Assembly: GCA_973895155.1 (NCBI GenBank)
Contig: OZ316895.1
Span: forward strand, 5,642,001-5,706,000
Source: Marsupella aquatica
Taxonomy: Eukaryota > Marchantiophyta
DNA length: 64,000 nt
Direction: 5' to 3'
Each line of letters begins with the position of its first letter. Position 1 is the stretch's first letter. Below, one piece after another: positions 49,520 to 61,042 of the stretch. A program made the translations under genes and the position numbers. Under the pieces are notes generated by a model. That model worked only from the letters and a program-made list of their open reading frames with translations. It was not told where the DNA came from and ran no database searches.

Positions 49520-50600
49520 CCCAATTTTTTTAGTCATTAGTGTAAAATGTGCTATCTAATATTTTTAAGCATTTAGCACCATCCATCAGGGTTGCATAAT
49601 TCTAGCCAAGCATAGTAATAAACCTTGAGGTCCATCTCACATATTTTCTTCTCCATGTGACAAAGATCTTTCTGACTTGGAGTCCAATGCTTTGTTGTGT
49701 TGCCAACTTTGTTACTGAACCAGGTAGGATGTTAGAAGGGGCGACGACCTTAAGTTTCCAATGGGCCACGATCTCAAGTTATTCTCACACGGGGGAATGA
49801 GGTGCTTAAGAAGTGCCATGTTTCATGGAAGTCAGTATTTTGTGTTTTCTTTTCCCTTTGCTACCCAATTTCCCCCTTCCCTCCCCATTCTCTTGTGCTG
49901 CCTAGTAGCACACTTCCTGTCCCAAAGCAACCTTGGTTCTCCATTGTTTAGTCCCTCCCTCCTTGGTTTTAACTCACTAATTTTTTTTTCTCACCCTGCT
50001 TCAAAGAAATGACAGTAAAGAAATGGAAAACATGAGAAATAAGCAAACCCAGAACAAACCCAGAATTAAGGTACCAAAAAAGTTGTTTGTATGGTTGATA
50101 TAATCGTGTATGTACTAGCCTGACGGCCCAAGCTTTGCTCAGACCCACTCTTACTTTCCCCACCTGTTCCCTCACCTAAACCCAGGAGTCATGGTCTAGA
50201 GCCCTCACTCTAGACAATGGCTCCCTAGGGTAGCTTTCTATCACAAATTGCTCATTAGATATCCGTTGGTAAAAACGCTTTGAAAAAGTATATCGTCCTT
50301 GTTTAGGTAGCTTGTCTAAAATACCATTCCTGGTAATCACTTTTGTGTAGTTGCGATCACATACACGGTCCTTGTTTCCGGAACTTTGATTTACATAGCA
50401 TTTTGGGTAATTGCCTGTTTCTTCACCTTTTCCTTGTGTCCTGTGCGTAATTCTCGTGTTGAAGACAGCAATTGGTCCGTTTCATGTGGGTAGAGATTTG
50501 ATCAGGGACCAAGGGAAGAAATGATGTCCAGAAGGAACCAGATGGTTTTTGTGGGTCGGAGGTAGAGATTCCAACTAGACGAGGGCTACAAGGGAGAGAG
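49520..50600. other. Intergenic DNA upstream of the PLP enzyme gene
   Basis: About 1.1 kb with no gene. The last few hundred bases are the likely promoter and leader of the plus-strand gene starting at 50601. A poly-T run lies near 49980. Confidence 0.45.
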
Positions 50601-53529
50601 ATGGCAATGACTCAGGGAGCTGCGACTCTGGGTGCTGCTGCTCTTGCAGCTGCTGCAGCAGCAACAATATGGTGGTGTGGGTCTGAAAACTGGCAGATCC
50701 TCACTTCAAAGCAGCAAAAAGGAGCCCCTTCCAGCAGTGGAGTTTCCTCATGGCGGTGCGCGTTTGGACGGTGGAGCTGCACGACATGCCAAGGATCTGC
50801 AACAGCAGGCCAAGGATGTGTCAAATCAGGGCTTGTGGGATTGATTGGCAACACTCCACTTATACGAATTCAGAGCCTTTCCGATGCTACGGGCTGCGAG
50901 GTTTGCTCTGGACGTGCCTTGATTGGGCACAATTAGTTGTGTCAGTAGATAGATTCCTGACGATTGGCCTCATTGTAGACTGGAGTTGGGCCAAGAATTG
51001 TCTTAGCATCTATGGGGTCCTGCTGTACTATCTTTGGTTCTCAGGAATGCAGTTGGAGGTTCTCCGTTGTGAGGCTATTCTACTTCCTTTGGTCCAGTGA
51101 AATTACTTAGATTAGGGCTAATTTAGTTGAGCAAATGTAGCTACTCTGTTGTTTGTCATATTCAAGATCGTGTACGTTTTCAAGATTCCACCCTTGCATT
51201 TTTTCTTAGGGAATGTCCTAACTCTACCTTTGGTCCAGAGGAACGTAACCTGGACAGCAGGTCTGATGAATTATAATTGGCTTGGGCGAGATTCTTGTCA
51301 AACCACTGTATTTGAGAATAAGTCGAATTTCTGAGATTTGGTCTGCAAGCTTATTTGATGAGTGTTGCGCACCTGTGGTGGGAGTTCAAGCCATTTTGAA
51401 AATTTCTGTCTCGGAGATTACTTACTTCTGTTTGGCTACAGATACTCGGGAAGGCAGAGTTCTTGAATCCTGGAGGTAGTGTCAAAGATCGGGTGGCAGT
51501 GAAAATCATTGAGGAGGTCTGTCACTCAGAGTAACACATCTTCAAGGTGCAATCTTCTTCTGTATGTTGTTCAAACGTGAGGAGATTGGTTTTTGTTGGC
51601 CAGAATGTGTCTCTTGAAAGAGGGCCCGTTCTTCTCATTAGCGCTTGTGGGAAATAAAAGACGTTAGAGATTATTTATCATCTGCTGATCCCGAGATAAC
51701 TTCTACTATACTTGGGGTCTTTGAATTGTGTCTACTGCAGAAACCGAAGTTTCAGTTGTAAGATTTTTTGAATGATTCGACCAGTGCAGTAGTTTTGAGA
51801 CAATTGGATTTATGTTTGCCTGATCACCCTCTTTCACCAGGCGTTGGAGTCTGGGGCGCTTCGTGTCGGCGGACTTGTAACTGAGGGTAGTGCTGGTAGC
51901 ACAGGCATTAGCTTGGCCATGGTTGCTTCAGCATTTGGATGTAGATGTCATGTGGTGATCCCAGATGATGCTGCCACAGAAAAGGTAAACGTTCCTGCAC
52001 TCTTTTGGCACAGTTGTTTGTTTTGTTTCTTATGGGAGTCATTTTTGTTTTGTTTATTCGTTTAACCTGATTATTATCTTTCTTGCTGTGTCGCATCTCT
52101 TAATCTGGTAACGTTTCTACATTATCGTCGCTTTGGTTGCACTCCTTCAGGGTCAATTATTAGAGGCCCTTGGTGCTACTGTTGAGCGTGTAAGGCCAGT
52201 TTCAATCACACACAAGGAACACTTTGTGAACATTGCAAGGCGGAGGGCAATGGAAGCGAACATGTCCACGAACCACACCGCAAGGCAAATTTCAGAACTG
52301 GCAGCGATTAATAAAGCTGAAGTGGCAGGTTGTAGCGGGAGTGTAGATCGCCGTGAGAATGGAATCAAGGGAGGTGAAGTACACAGAACTGAAGGATTAG
52401 AGAAGGATTCCAATCTTATAAACCAGGAAAGTAATGGGGGAGGATTTTTCGCCAACCAATTTGAGAACCTAGCAAATTTTAGGGCTCATTACGAAGGCAC
52501 GGGACCTGAAATATGGGCACAGACTGGTGGGGCTTTGCATGCGTTTGTGGCAGCTGCGGGCACCGGGGGAACAGTTGCAGGGGTATCCTGCTTTCTCAAG
52601 GTGAGATTTGATTCATTATTTGTTCAGATGCCTAGAGCAAGGCTACTTGAAGGGTGCCTGCTTCGTAGTGGTCCTGTAATGGATCTAAATAATGTCCAAT
52701 CGTTATTGCTTTTTCCAAACGCCAATGTTGACTGTTTCAAAGCCTTGGAAATCATAGTACGGTAATTGACGAGATTCAGAATGTTTCTTTGACGTTGACA
52801 GTCTCAAGGACCCACAATGGAACTGATGGGAAACTAATCTTCCTCCAGGAACAGAGCTCAAATATTAAGTGCTACTTGATTGACCCACCAGGGTCTGGTC
52901 TATTTAACCGGGTAACACGGGGTGTCATGTATACTCGCGAGGAAGCAGAGGGCAAGAGACTTACAAATCCTTTTGACACTATCACTGAAGGCATTGGAAT
53001 AAACCGTCTGACAGAAAATTTCAAACTTGCACAATTAGATGGTGCTTTTCGAGGCACAGATAGAGAGGCTGTGGAAATGTCAAGGTGCAACCCAATTCTT
53101 AAAAATCCCCCTCCATGGAGTACGCGTTTGTGTATTGTAGAGGTGTCACTGATTTGCTCAGTAATATTGGTATCGTTATTATCGAATACTGAGATGAGTT
53201 TGTATAGAAGCAGGTGGAAGTCTGAGTGCTCGAGTATTAGTAAGTTCTGGTGGGATTACTTTTAAGCAAGTCTACTGTAGAACTAACCCGTCTGCTGCCT
53301 GCTATGCAGGTTTTTGCTAAGAAATGACGGATTGTTTATTGGCAGTTCCTCTGCAATGAATTGTGTTGGGGCGGTTCGCCTTGCACGCTTGCTTGGGCCT
53401 GGTCACACCATAGTAACAATACTGTGTGATAGTGGGACTCGCCACCTTAGCAAATTCCAGAATCTAGAATATTTAGCTGCGCATGGATTGACCCCCTCTG
53501 CGAGTGAGCTGGAATTCATTGAAGGCTAA
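50601..53529 (+). CDS. Cysteine-synthase-like PLP-dependent enzyme (At1g55880 type)
   Basis: Six exons, 50601-50900, 51442-51516, 51841-51984, 52151-52600, 52849-53084 and 53310-53529, join in frame to give 474 residues. Residues 9-26 are Ala-rich and hydrophobic (TLGAAALAAAAAATIWWC), suggesting a membrane anchor or organelle signal. The fold type II PLP core follows: GLIGNTPLIRI, NPGGSVKDRVAVK with the Schiff-base lysine at K115, TEGSAGSTGIS (about 139-149) where true cysteine synthases have TSGNTG, GTGGT (310-314) binding the cofactor phosphate, and GSSSAMN. A hydrophilic insert of about 60 residues (about 210-275) is family-specific. It matches Arabidopsis At1g55880 and is related to yeast Mcy1, a mitochondrial outer-membrane protein. 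The reaction is unproven; the altered substrate loop argues against assuming ordinary O-acetylserine sulfhydrylase activity. Confidence 0.92.
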
Positions 53530-55240
53530 CGATGTCTCTGCTATGGCATAAGCCTCATTGAGAATGAATGGAGAAAGTAACTCCTATTTTTCGACACCGA
53601 AGGATATGCGAGGTCGGGTGAGGGAAACTCTCCAGATCGTCGTAAGCTCAACAAGGGAGCTCGAGCTTGTTCTCCGTTTGAAAATTAACAGGTGCCATCG
53701 AAGTCATTTGGCTTTTATTGAAACAAGCGATTTTTGTGTGACCGGCTTCCAATCTAGACAAAATTTCATGCTCTAGGATGTGAGTGATCTTGAGTCCAAG
53801 AAGAAATTGCTGCTTCATTGGCAATGCACTCCCGTTGGTTGTAGTACACTATTAAACATAAGACAGAGAGAATGGATGAGTACATCGACATCAAAGTTTA
53901 AAGATTCTGATTCCGAGCGCAGTAGACAGAACATACAAAAAGGCTAAGGTGCCAGGAGAATAAAAGAAAGGAAAAAGGAGAATAAACAATTAAAGTAGCG
54001 AGGAGATACTCATGCTGAAGTAGACGTGCGAAGTAGTGAGGATTGCAAATGTCACAGAAAGTCACCATGATAAAATGGCTAACATGAAATTGAAGTTATC
54101 AGCTGATTTTTGAATGGCTTCATCATGTGTGCATTGGTATGTAGAAGATCACCAGTCAGGTTTGAGCATGAAGTAGCTTGTCCAATAGTGCCAGACACTG
54201 AAGTCGAGCGCATCGAGAAAATGACGGCCATCCACCGTGCTGCTTTGCCAATTCACAAGTTGACCATCTTTGATCGGAATGGAGCGATAGTTCATTACTG
54301 CTGCACTGACGACCGCCTACAGTATCTCCCCGCCTCAGCTCAGCCCTAACTCGAACCTATGCACGAGGTATGCCACACTCGCGCTGCACTACTGGTATAG
54401 GTTGAAACCCTTTCTAGCAAATGACGACCAATACAATTGGGTTGTTGTAAAATGATCAAAGCAGCCCTGCAAGTTTACAGAAACACCAAAGCACCCCTCC
54501 AATTACTTGTGCAAGTGTGTCTCATACTCCGCGGTCGCTTGACCACTGTAGTTCTTGTTCTTTTCAGATGCTAAACACATCAGAGCCGAGAAAATGCTCT
54601 TCGAGAGTAGATGGCATTTGTAGAAGGGTTTTGCTTTCTCCCTATGTAAGACTTGGGCCGGGGTAGGTCTTGTTCTTTACAGATGCTAAACACATCAGAA
54701 CCGAGAAAGTGCTCTTCGGGAGTAGATGGCATTTGTAGAAGGGTTTTGCATTCTCCCTAAGTAGGACTTGGGCCGGGGTTTAGGGTTTAACAAAGGGAAG
54801 AATGTACGTCCCATACCTGAAGGGCCCGTTTTGAAAAGTATTTCAACGAGTAATCTGCGGTGTTCCACTAGTGACGTTCTCCTGGCGAACACGGATTGTG
54901 TGCCTCCAAAACTAGAATGTAAGCAAAAATCTCAACAATCTGTTTATTTAGGACAGTCCGCAGGAATTACTGTATTGAATGGTTGCCAACATCAGCCGTA
55001 AGGGCACTGAATTAAGCAAGAATTGGCACTGGACCAAGCTCTGCTCTGCACAAACAGCTATGGACTTCTCTCTCTTGATATAGCTATTTCTCATGAGAAT
55101 CTGATGAATCGCTAGGATGTTCGTAAACCAATCTCCCTGTCGCCAAGTAAAAACTCTTCCCAAATTACCTCGGAAGGTTACCTCTCTACGTTAACGGCAG
55201 GTGACGACTACTGCACGTAATCCTCAACAGACCGAAAACG
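53530..55240. other. Intergenic DNA between convergent genes
   Basis: About 1.7 kb between the 3' ends of the plus-strand PLP enzyme gene and the minus-strand RimP-like gene. It contains both 3' untranslated regions and a 115-bp tandem duplication. No gene is supportable. Confidence 0.5.
54552..54781. repeat. 115-bp tandem duplication
   Basis: Copies 54552-54666 and 54667-54781 share cagatgctaaacacatcag, gtagatggcatttgtagaag and gacttgggccggggt, differing at roughly ten positions. Confidence 0.9.
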
Positions 55241-56605
55241 TCACACATCTAAGTAAAGTCGGACTTGCTTCAGAGACGCAAATGGAATGGTTGCTCTCCA
55301 CTTTTTCTGCTTGCTGTTCAGTGGTCTTCCCCTGCCTTTAACTTCTCGGTTGAGTTTGACATTTGCGATTTTCCACACAGAAACACCGCCGTCCATGTCC
55401 ACTGAATCCAATTCAAAGACACCGTCTTGGTCTGTTCCTCCTTCTAGGTATTGGACGTACATCGGCAACTCTTTGAACCTTTGTAACTCATTTGGCACCC
55501 TCACCACCCGCTCAGCTCCTGGGGATGAAACCTCTACATCAATGTCCTTGGGCAAGGTTCCTGCTTCGCCAGCTTCCTCTAACGCCATGCTGAATTTTTT
55601 GGAGAAGTTCTCAATGTCGGTCATTGTTGGGGAGCCATATCTGTCCGAGAGCTTGTCCAAACGAACTCTGATCACTCGATCTGAAGATACTTTGAACGCA
55701 AAGATGGACAAATCCTTCCCATACTCAGCAACCACTTGCTCAGCTAAATCTAGCGCCTTCGTTCCCCATTTTGTCCCTCCCAAAACTACTCCACCTCCAG
55801 TACCTCCATCGCCAAACACGGCGTCACCGTCATCGTCCTCCCAGAAGTCATCATCTTCATCTATTTCGTCTAGTTCCTCTTCATTCTCGTCAGAAATATC
55901 GATTTCCTCCACGTAATTCTCAATCTCATCCTCCGTAATCACAAGCTTTTCCTTGTCCAGATCTTCGTCCTTTAACTTCGTGAGTGTTCTCCTCTGTTCT
56001 CTTGAAGAATTATGCTCGCCCTCTTTATCACTCTCACTGTCACTCTCACTTACATCTGAACTGTAGAATGTTGTAATCGAATCGCTCTCAGAATCACTTC
56101 GCTTAAACTCGAATTTCTCCCCCTCTACGAGAACCTCCTGCCCTCCTGTTTTACCAGGGACACGCACGACAGGTTTCCTAGCATAGTCACCTTGAGTATG
56201 TAGAGATAGCCACTGAAGTGCCGTATGACGATGAACCGGCTTTGGAATACCAAATGATGACTTCTGCACAGAGCTGCCTGATTTTCCTGAAGCCGCAATT
56301 GTCCAATTCAAGCGGCTAGGAGTCACCTCGGTCTTGTAAGAGCACAAAGGAGTGCTTGCGAAACAAGTGTCCGTCATGTTTGTATTTCCTGTACTTCCTG
56401 CAAGTGCTACACACTTCGACGTCACAGTTTCCAGCAGAGGAAAATCACTTGCTCCACCATTTTCAGCTCGGGGCTTTTCAAGTGCTTGCCAGTGAGGGAA
56501 GCGACGAAGGCCAACTGTCTTGACACCAAAAGTTCTGTACGACTGAAGAGCGGCGAGAGATTGCAGAGAGAGCCGCAGGGGCAGCAGCGAGAGAGATCCT
56601 TGCAT
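55241..56605 (-). CDS. RimP-like plastid ribosome maturation protein
   Basis: A single uninterrupted frame of 454 residues. The N terminus (MQGSLSLLPLRLSLQSLAAL) is Ser/Leu/Arg-rich and fits a plastid or mitochondrial targeting peptide. The middle, about residues 165-265, is highly acidic (ENEEELDEIDEDDDFWEDD). The C-terminal 170 residues match the RimP (DUF150/UPF0090) family: WGTKALDLAEQVVAEYGKDL, RVRLDKLSDRYGSPTMTDIE, DIDVEVSSPGAERVVRVP and GRPLNSKQKKWRATIPF. Bacterial RimP helps assemble the 30S subunit, and plant homologs such as At1g77122 have this same extended form, so a role in organelle small-subunit maturation is inferred. The single-exon structure stands out among the multi-exon genes here but is not proof of retroposition. 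The start is the first ATG of the frame. Confidence 0.9.
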   Translation of the reverse strand: MQGSLSLLPLRLSLQSLAALQSYRTFGVKTVGLRRFPHWQALEKPRAENGGASDFPLLETVTSKCVALAGSTGNTNMTDTCFASTPLCSYKTEVTPSRLNWTIAASGKSGSSVQKSSFGIPKPVHRHTALQWLSLHTQGDYARKPVVRVPGKTGGQEVLVEGEKFEFKRSDSESDSITTFYSSDVSESDSESDKEGEHNSSREQRRTLTKLKDEDLDKEKLVITEDEIENYVEEIDISDENEEELDEIDEDDDFWEDDDGDAVFGDGGTGGGVVLGGTKWGTKALDLAEQVVAEYGKDLSIFAFKVSSDRVIRVRLDKLSDRYGSPTMTDIENFSKKFSMALEEAGEAGTLPKDIDVEVSSPGAERVVRVPNELQRFKELPMYVQYLEGGTDQDGVFELDSVDMDGGVSVWKIANVKLNREVKGRGRPLNSKQKKWRATIPFASLKQVRLYLDV

Positions 56606-57965
56606 TCCAGTTCCTTTCGGTCCACCTCCTCCTCAAGACTCGTTGGATTGCAGTCCTTTGAGAATGGTAGGGTTGCGGATTGACGCTGATGATGATGGCG
56701 CCGTCACGCGGACGAAGGGATTCTGCACAAGTCGAAGGAAACGCACCTTCGAGAAAAGCTCGGCAGAATCGAGCTTTCTCGCTTCAAAAGCTTCGCAGGG
56801 TTTTAGGGGGTAGTTGAACCCATATCCGAAGACCGGCTGGAGCCCGTCGTGGACGAGTAGGGTGACTGGGTGCTCCGGTCGCTTCAACTCACTCGCTGAT
56901 ACTCAGTGAGCGTGTGCACCAGTTGTGGTTTACGGTTTTCACTTTTTCGCCAAAGTGGCGAATGTCCAGTGTGTGAAGGAGAAGATGCTAAAAACATTCC
57001 GTATCTGATTGTTTCCTGACCGTCAGATCTCTCTAGATTTAAGGATAACCATTAGATGCTGGCTAAAGGACCTGTGATCAGGTGGGACACTAGCTAATGA
57101 GACAGAAAAATACTAGCAAATTTTAGCCAAAAAAATGGCCAAAGCTTTTTTGGGAGGTGAAATTTGGCGCCACTAAAAAAATGCTGGTGTGCACGTCAGG
57201 AGATAAAGGGGCCCACTTTGGGGAGATTGAAAGTGAGAGCATATGTTCGGATGGTGGCATGCACCCGTCACCGTCCATCCTCGCTAGTGGTGCCGGCGAA
57301 GTTCAGTGCACTGGAGGGTCAAAGGATAGGGGAAAAGTTTTTGGTATCCAAATTTTGTGATTGGTTTTTTCTGTCAAGGACTTATCTGTTAAACCTGGGT
57401 CAAACAAAGTACAAGGAGTAAAAGCAAAAGTAAACACCAGTCTCTAAAGAAGAGGGCAACTGAGAACCCCAAAACTCTACACAACATACACAAAGAAATA
57501 ATGATTCCTCAGAGTGGCAAGGGTTGACCATTCCAAAAAATGTGTTTTGGTCAAACAAATAAGTTTTTTTTTTCATTTTTTCATTGGTTGGTTGAAGATA
57601 CACTACTCTTCAGACGAATTGAAGATTCAACAAAGCTCCCCTCGTTTGTCATGCTTAAATGGAAGGCAGCTTGCCATGATTGGTTAAAAATTAATATAGG
57701 TCCCAGTTCTGATGGTTCACTTTGTAGGTAAACATTGCGGTGAGGTGGCACTTAGTCAACTAAAGATGTGAGGAAAAAGTAAACTTGTTAGTGTGAAAAT
57801 TTTTGTTGTTTGCAAGGAAAATTTTGCTGTTAGCAAGGAAAATTTTGTTAGCAATAAAAAGAAATTATTGTCAGCGAGGAAATTATTCTTAGTTCCCTCG
57901 CTAACAATAATTATTAGTCTCTCAACAAATGTAAATTTCATAACTAAGATGACGCTAAAGTACTT
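56606..57965. other. Upstream DNA of the RimP-like gene
   Basis: About 1.4 kb. The part next to 56606 is the promoter and leader of the minus-strand RimP-like gene. From about 57790 to 57915 the DNA has GTTAGCAAGGAAAATTTT-type repeats and an imperfect hairpin (aattattgtcagcgagg paired with cctcgctaacaataatt, one mismatch), which may be a small mobile-element remnant. No gene is seen. Confidence 0.45.
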
Positions 57966-59180
57966 TTTTTTCTCACAAAGTGGGGCACCAAGACCCGTCC
58001 ATATCACGCAAGGGGACGAAAGCCACCCAGGCAAAAAACACAAACAGGGCCCAACACCCAAGCCAAAACACCACACACACCACACAAACCAGCTCTAATC
58101 CAGCCAGGGAGGCCTGAAGCACCCCGTACACGGGGCAACATCACGTCTCCAGGTGAAAGTCTTGCTACTATGCTGAAGTCTCCTTCTAGGCTTAATCCTA
58201 TGATGTGGCTGAATGCTACCTCTATAGTCCAAATAAATCCTATGCCTACTGCCAACCTTAGTAAGAATTCTAAAAAGCAGTCTCCTACCCTCCTTAGTCC
58301 ACGAGTTTGGTGCAGAGCCAGGTGCCCTGGTGCTGCCCCACACCCCGACAGTGAAGAGCTGGCAGTCACTCTTCAGTTTCATTTGTGTTAAGGGCAAGCG
58401 GAATATCAAGAGTCTCCCATGGCTTAAGTACAGCCTGGAGTTGGTTAAGAGCACTACTCAATTGTCTTAGTTTTCTTTACAGATTGGCAGATGTCAATCA
58501 TAGCCCTAAGATGTGTTTCAGGTTGTCACTGGACAACTCAACCTGGGAGACGACCCAGAAACTGAGAGTAGGTAGCATCATTCCGTTCTTTCCAAATGCT
58601 TGAGCACATCTCCATAATCAAAACCACTTGGCCAGATTTCCTTTTCTGCATCTACACAGCAGTAATGACTGCTTCGTGCAGAGATCCCTGTGGAGTCTTC
58701 CAATTCCTAGCTCGCTGCAGAAGACGTTGCACCTCTCTCCATCTTGCAGTAACAATAGGACAGCTGAAGAACATGTGCTCCGTGTGCTTGAATTGAGTTT
58801 TACATTTAGCACATAAGCCATCTGAACCCCCCGTGACTAGCCCTGCCATTGGTGAGAATCCATGATTCAAAAATCGCCACAAAAAGAATCTCACCTTGGG
58901 GAAAACTAGCCTCCCCAGATTTTCTTCTTCAGTGACATCAAGCTCCATGGTTAAGTTGCATTTGTTCCAAATCCTAGTGGAGAATGACCAGCCTCTACTC
59001 CCCCCGCCCCCAGTCCCATTGCCAGCCGGCACAGTCCTGCAGCTCAACCATGGCCATTTCCGAAAAACATTTTATCTTACTATAGAAAGTGTTGAAACCT
59101 CCGTTACCAATCCTCCTAGTGCTCCGGATCCAACAATAGATCTCATCCTGTGGGATCCACCGGCCTAACACTAAAGTAGA
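57966..59180 (-). mobile_element. 5'-truncated LINE
   Basis: The minus strand carries the 3' part of a plant LINE. The segment 59047-58652 encodes a zf-RVT domain (FPKVRFFLWRFLNHGFSPM, LCAKCKTQFKHTEHMFFSCP). Downstream are frame-broken pieces and a tail ending GTGAGAAAAAAAA at 57966. Everything before the zinc domain is missing apart from a short stretch to about 59180, as expected for incomplete reverse transcription. A 15-bp word, gatgacRctaaagta, occurs just beyond the tail (57949-57963) and again at about 59535; it may be a target duplication or part of a repeat at the insertion site. Confidence 0.8.
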
Positions 59181-59339
59181 CCTCAGTTATAACATCTTTA
59201 CTTTACCCTTAGTCAGAGGGTTAAGGTTCTTCTTGCCAGGGCTTCTGCCCAGTCTCTTCGGTTTATTGGCCCTCTCCCTTTTCTCCCTTGATTGGGTCTT
59301 TTGTTTGAGGGATCATGTTTTTTTGGCAGTGTGATATAT

Positions 59340-59555
59340 ATCTTTAGTGACAGTGACATATGTATGTGATACGTATCTATAGTGACATTGACATATGTTC
59401 GTAAATAGAATAAGAAAACATAAATCCTCTAAGAAAGATGACACTAAAATAAAGACATATATGTGATATGTAACTATAGTGACATTGACATATGTTTGTA
59501 AATAGAATAAAAATATATACATACGCTAAGAGAGATGACACTAAAGTAAAGAGTC
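59340..59555. repeat. About 95-bp tandem repeat next to the LINE
   Basis: Two units, ending at about 59460 and 59553, share ctatagtgacattgacata, tgtaaatagaata and agatgacactaaaRtaaag. A shorter partial unit lies before them at about 59340. Confidence 0.8.
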
Positions 59556-61042
59556 CCACTTTGCTAGGAGGTGCTGAAGGAAGGAAGCTCAGTGTTTGAG
59601 CAGATCGGATTCGCCTGGTGTGTTGTGACGAGGTGTTCGATTGCAACGAAGGGAAAGTAAAGGAAGAGCATTAGGAAAGCGTTTTTCTCGAGTATCGTTT
59701 GGCTTCAGACCAAGTTTTGTGATGCAAGGAGTCTTCACCATTACGCAAGATCTAGTAGAGATCGATTGTTGAACTGCTTCTGCCCGAAGACAAACCTATT
59801 TCGCTTGGGTTACTGTCTCTGAATGCTTTGCGCAGATTTTTTGCGGCAGAGGCCTGCTGGGAACCATTGGGGAGTCTGTTCCCAGCACTGTTGCCCTCCT
59901 GTGAATGTTATGGTGGCCCAATTTTCAGGCACAGGGAATGAATCCAGGTACTGTACGGTAACGAAAGAGCCACTCTTGACCGGCACGTAATGTCGCTTTT
60001 GTTTGAGTTCTGTTTCCCTGGCAATTCAAGATTTCAGAAGCTGAATTGTCTTAAATGTTTGATGGAGTGTTAACGTTTGTTCTGGCGGACCTTTTGTTAC
60101 TGATGGGAACTTTCTTTGTTTGGATGAACGTGGGGGCACTCCAGGTGCTACCCGAACTCTTTGCAATCACCGCGGAGGATTTGTAGTTTTTATGGACTCT
60201 TGTGACACCTCTTCTCAATCGGTAGGTACTCTGTTTTTGCTTTTCTGCTATTTGCTCTAGTAACTCATTCATACTTTCCTCGCTTTCTAGCTCTGCGGCT
60301 CTTGATGAACCAATTCTTCTTCAGATGAGTACGGTGTCTCAGTCGTGATCGGAATGCTATGAATTCGGAAGCTCTGCAAGCAAGCCTTTGCTGTTATCCT
60401 ATTTATTGTCTAAGACTATCTCTATTCTACTGGCTCTCTCGATCCTCTCGTTCAACGAAAGTCAAGAATTTCTTTGAGCCAATGATTCAGGGGGAGTTGA
60501 TTTGTAATGGCTCGATTGTCCTGCAGAGGAAATCTGCAGGGAACTGTCCCAGTAAAACGAGTCTCTAGGATTTGAATCAATTCGCAGACAGTCGTACGAG
60601 CAGGCTTCCTGATGATGCAATGGAGATCATCGGCGGACGCCCCTAGTACTGTTGCCAGCTTCCGTGTCTGACGGACATGGAGTCGAACTGTGATTCGTCT
60701 CAGAAAGACCAGGTGGGTTTCTGTGCTCAATGGAGAGAATGGGTCCTCCTAATATAAATACGACCTAATTCTCTTTAATCGTAGCGTCACAGACGCGCCG
60801 TATATTCATGCCTTATTTTCTTTTCAGGATCTGTCTGATTGGTTTGCTGGACCGAGATAGTAATATCTTGAAGGGGCAAAAGCATTACAGAGCTTTGGAG
60901 AGGATTTTTCTAAAGTATGAGTCCTATCAATTGTCATAGTTAGCTGACGATTCAAGCCGGTCTTGAAATCTACTCACAGATGTGCGCTTGGTGACTGCAG
61001 GACAGTGACGGCAGTTTCTCGGGATTTTCGAACGGTCGTAAA
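59556..61042 (+). promoter_or_regulatory. Upstream and leader region of the PRP16 gene
   Basis: About 1.5 kb preceding the first coding exon assigned to the PRP16 gene. No separate gene is supportable. The sequence ctgcag at 60996-61001, followed by an open frame into the first ATG, could be an intron acceptor, so the leader may contain an intron. The transcription start cannot be placed. Confidence 0.35.
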
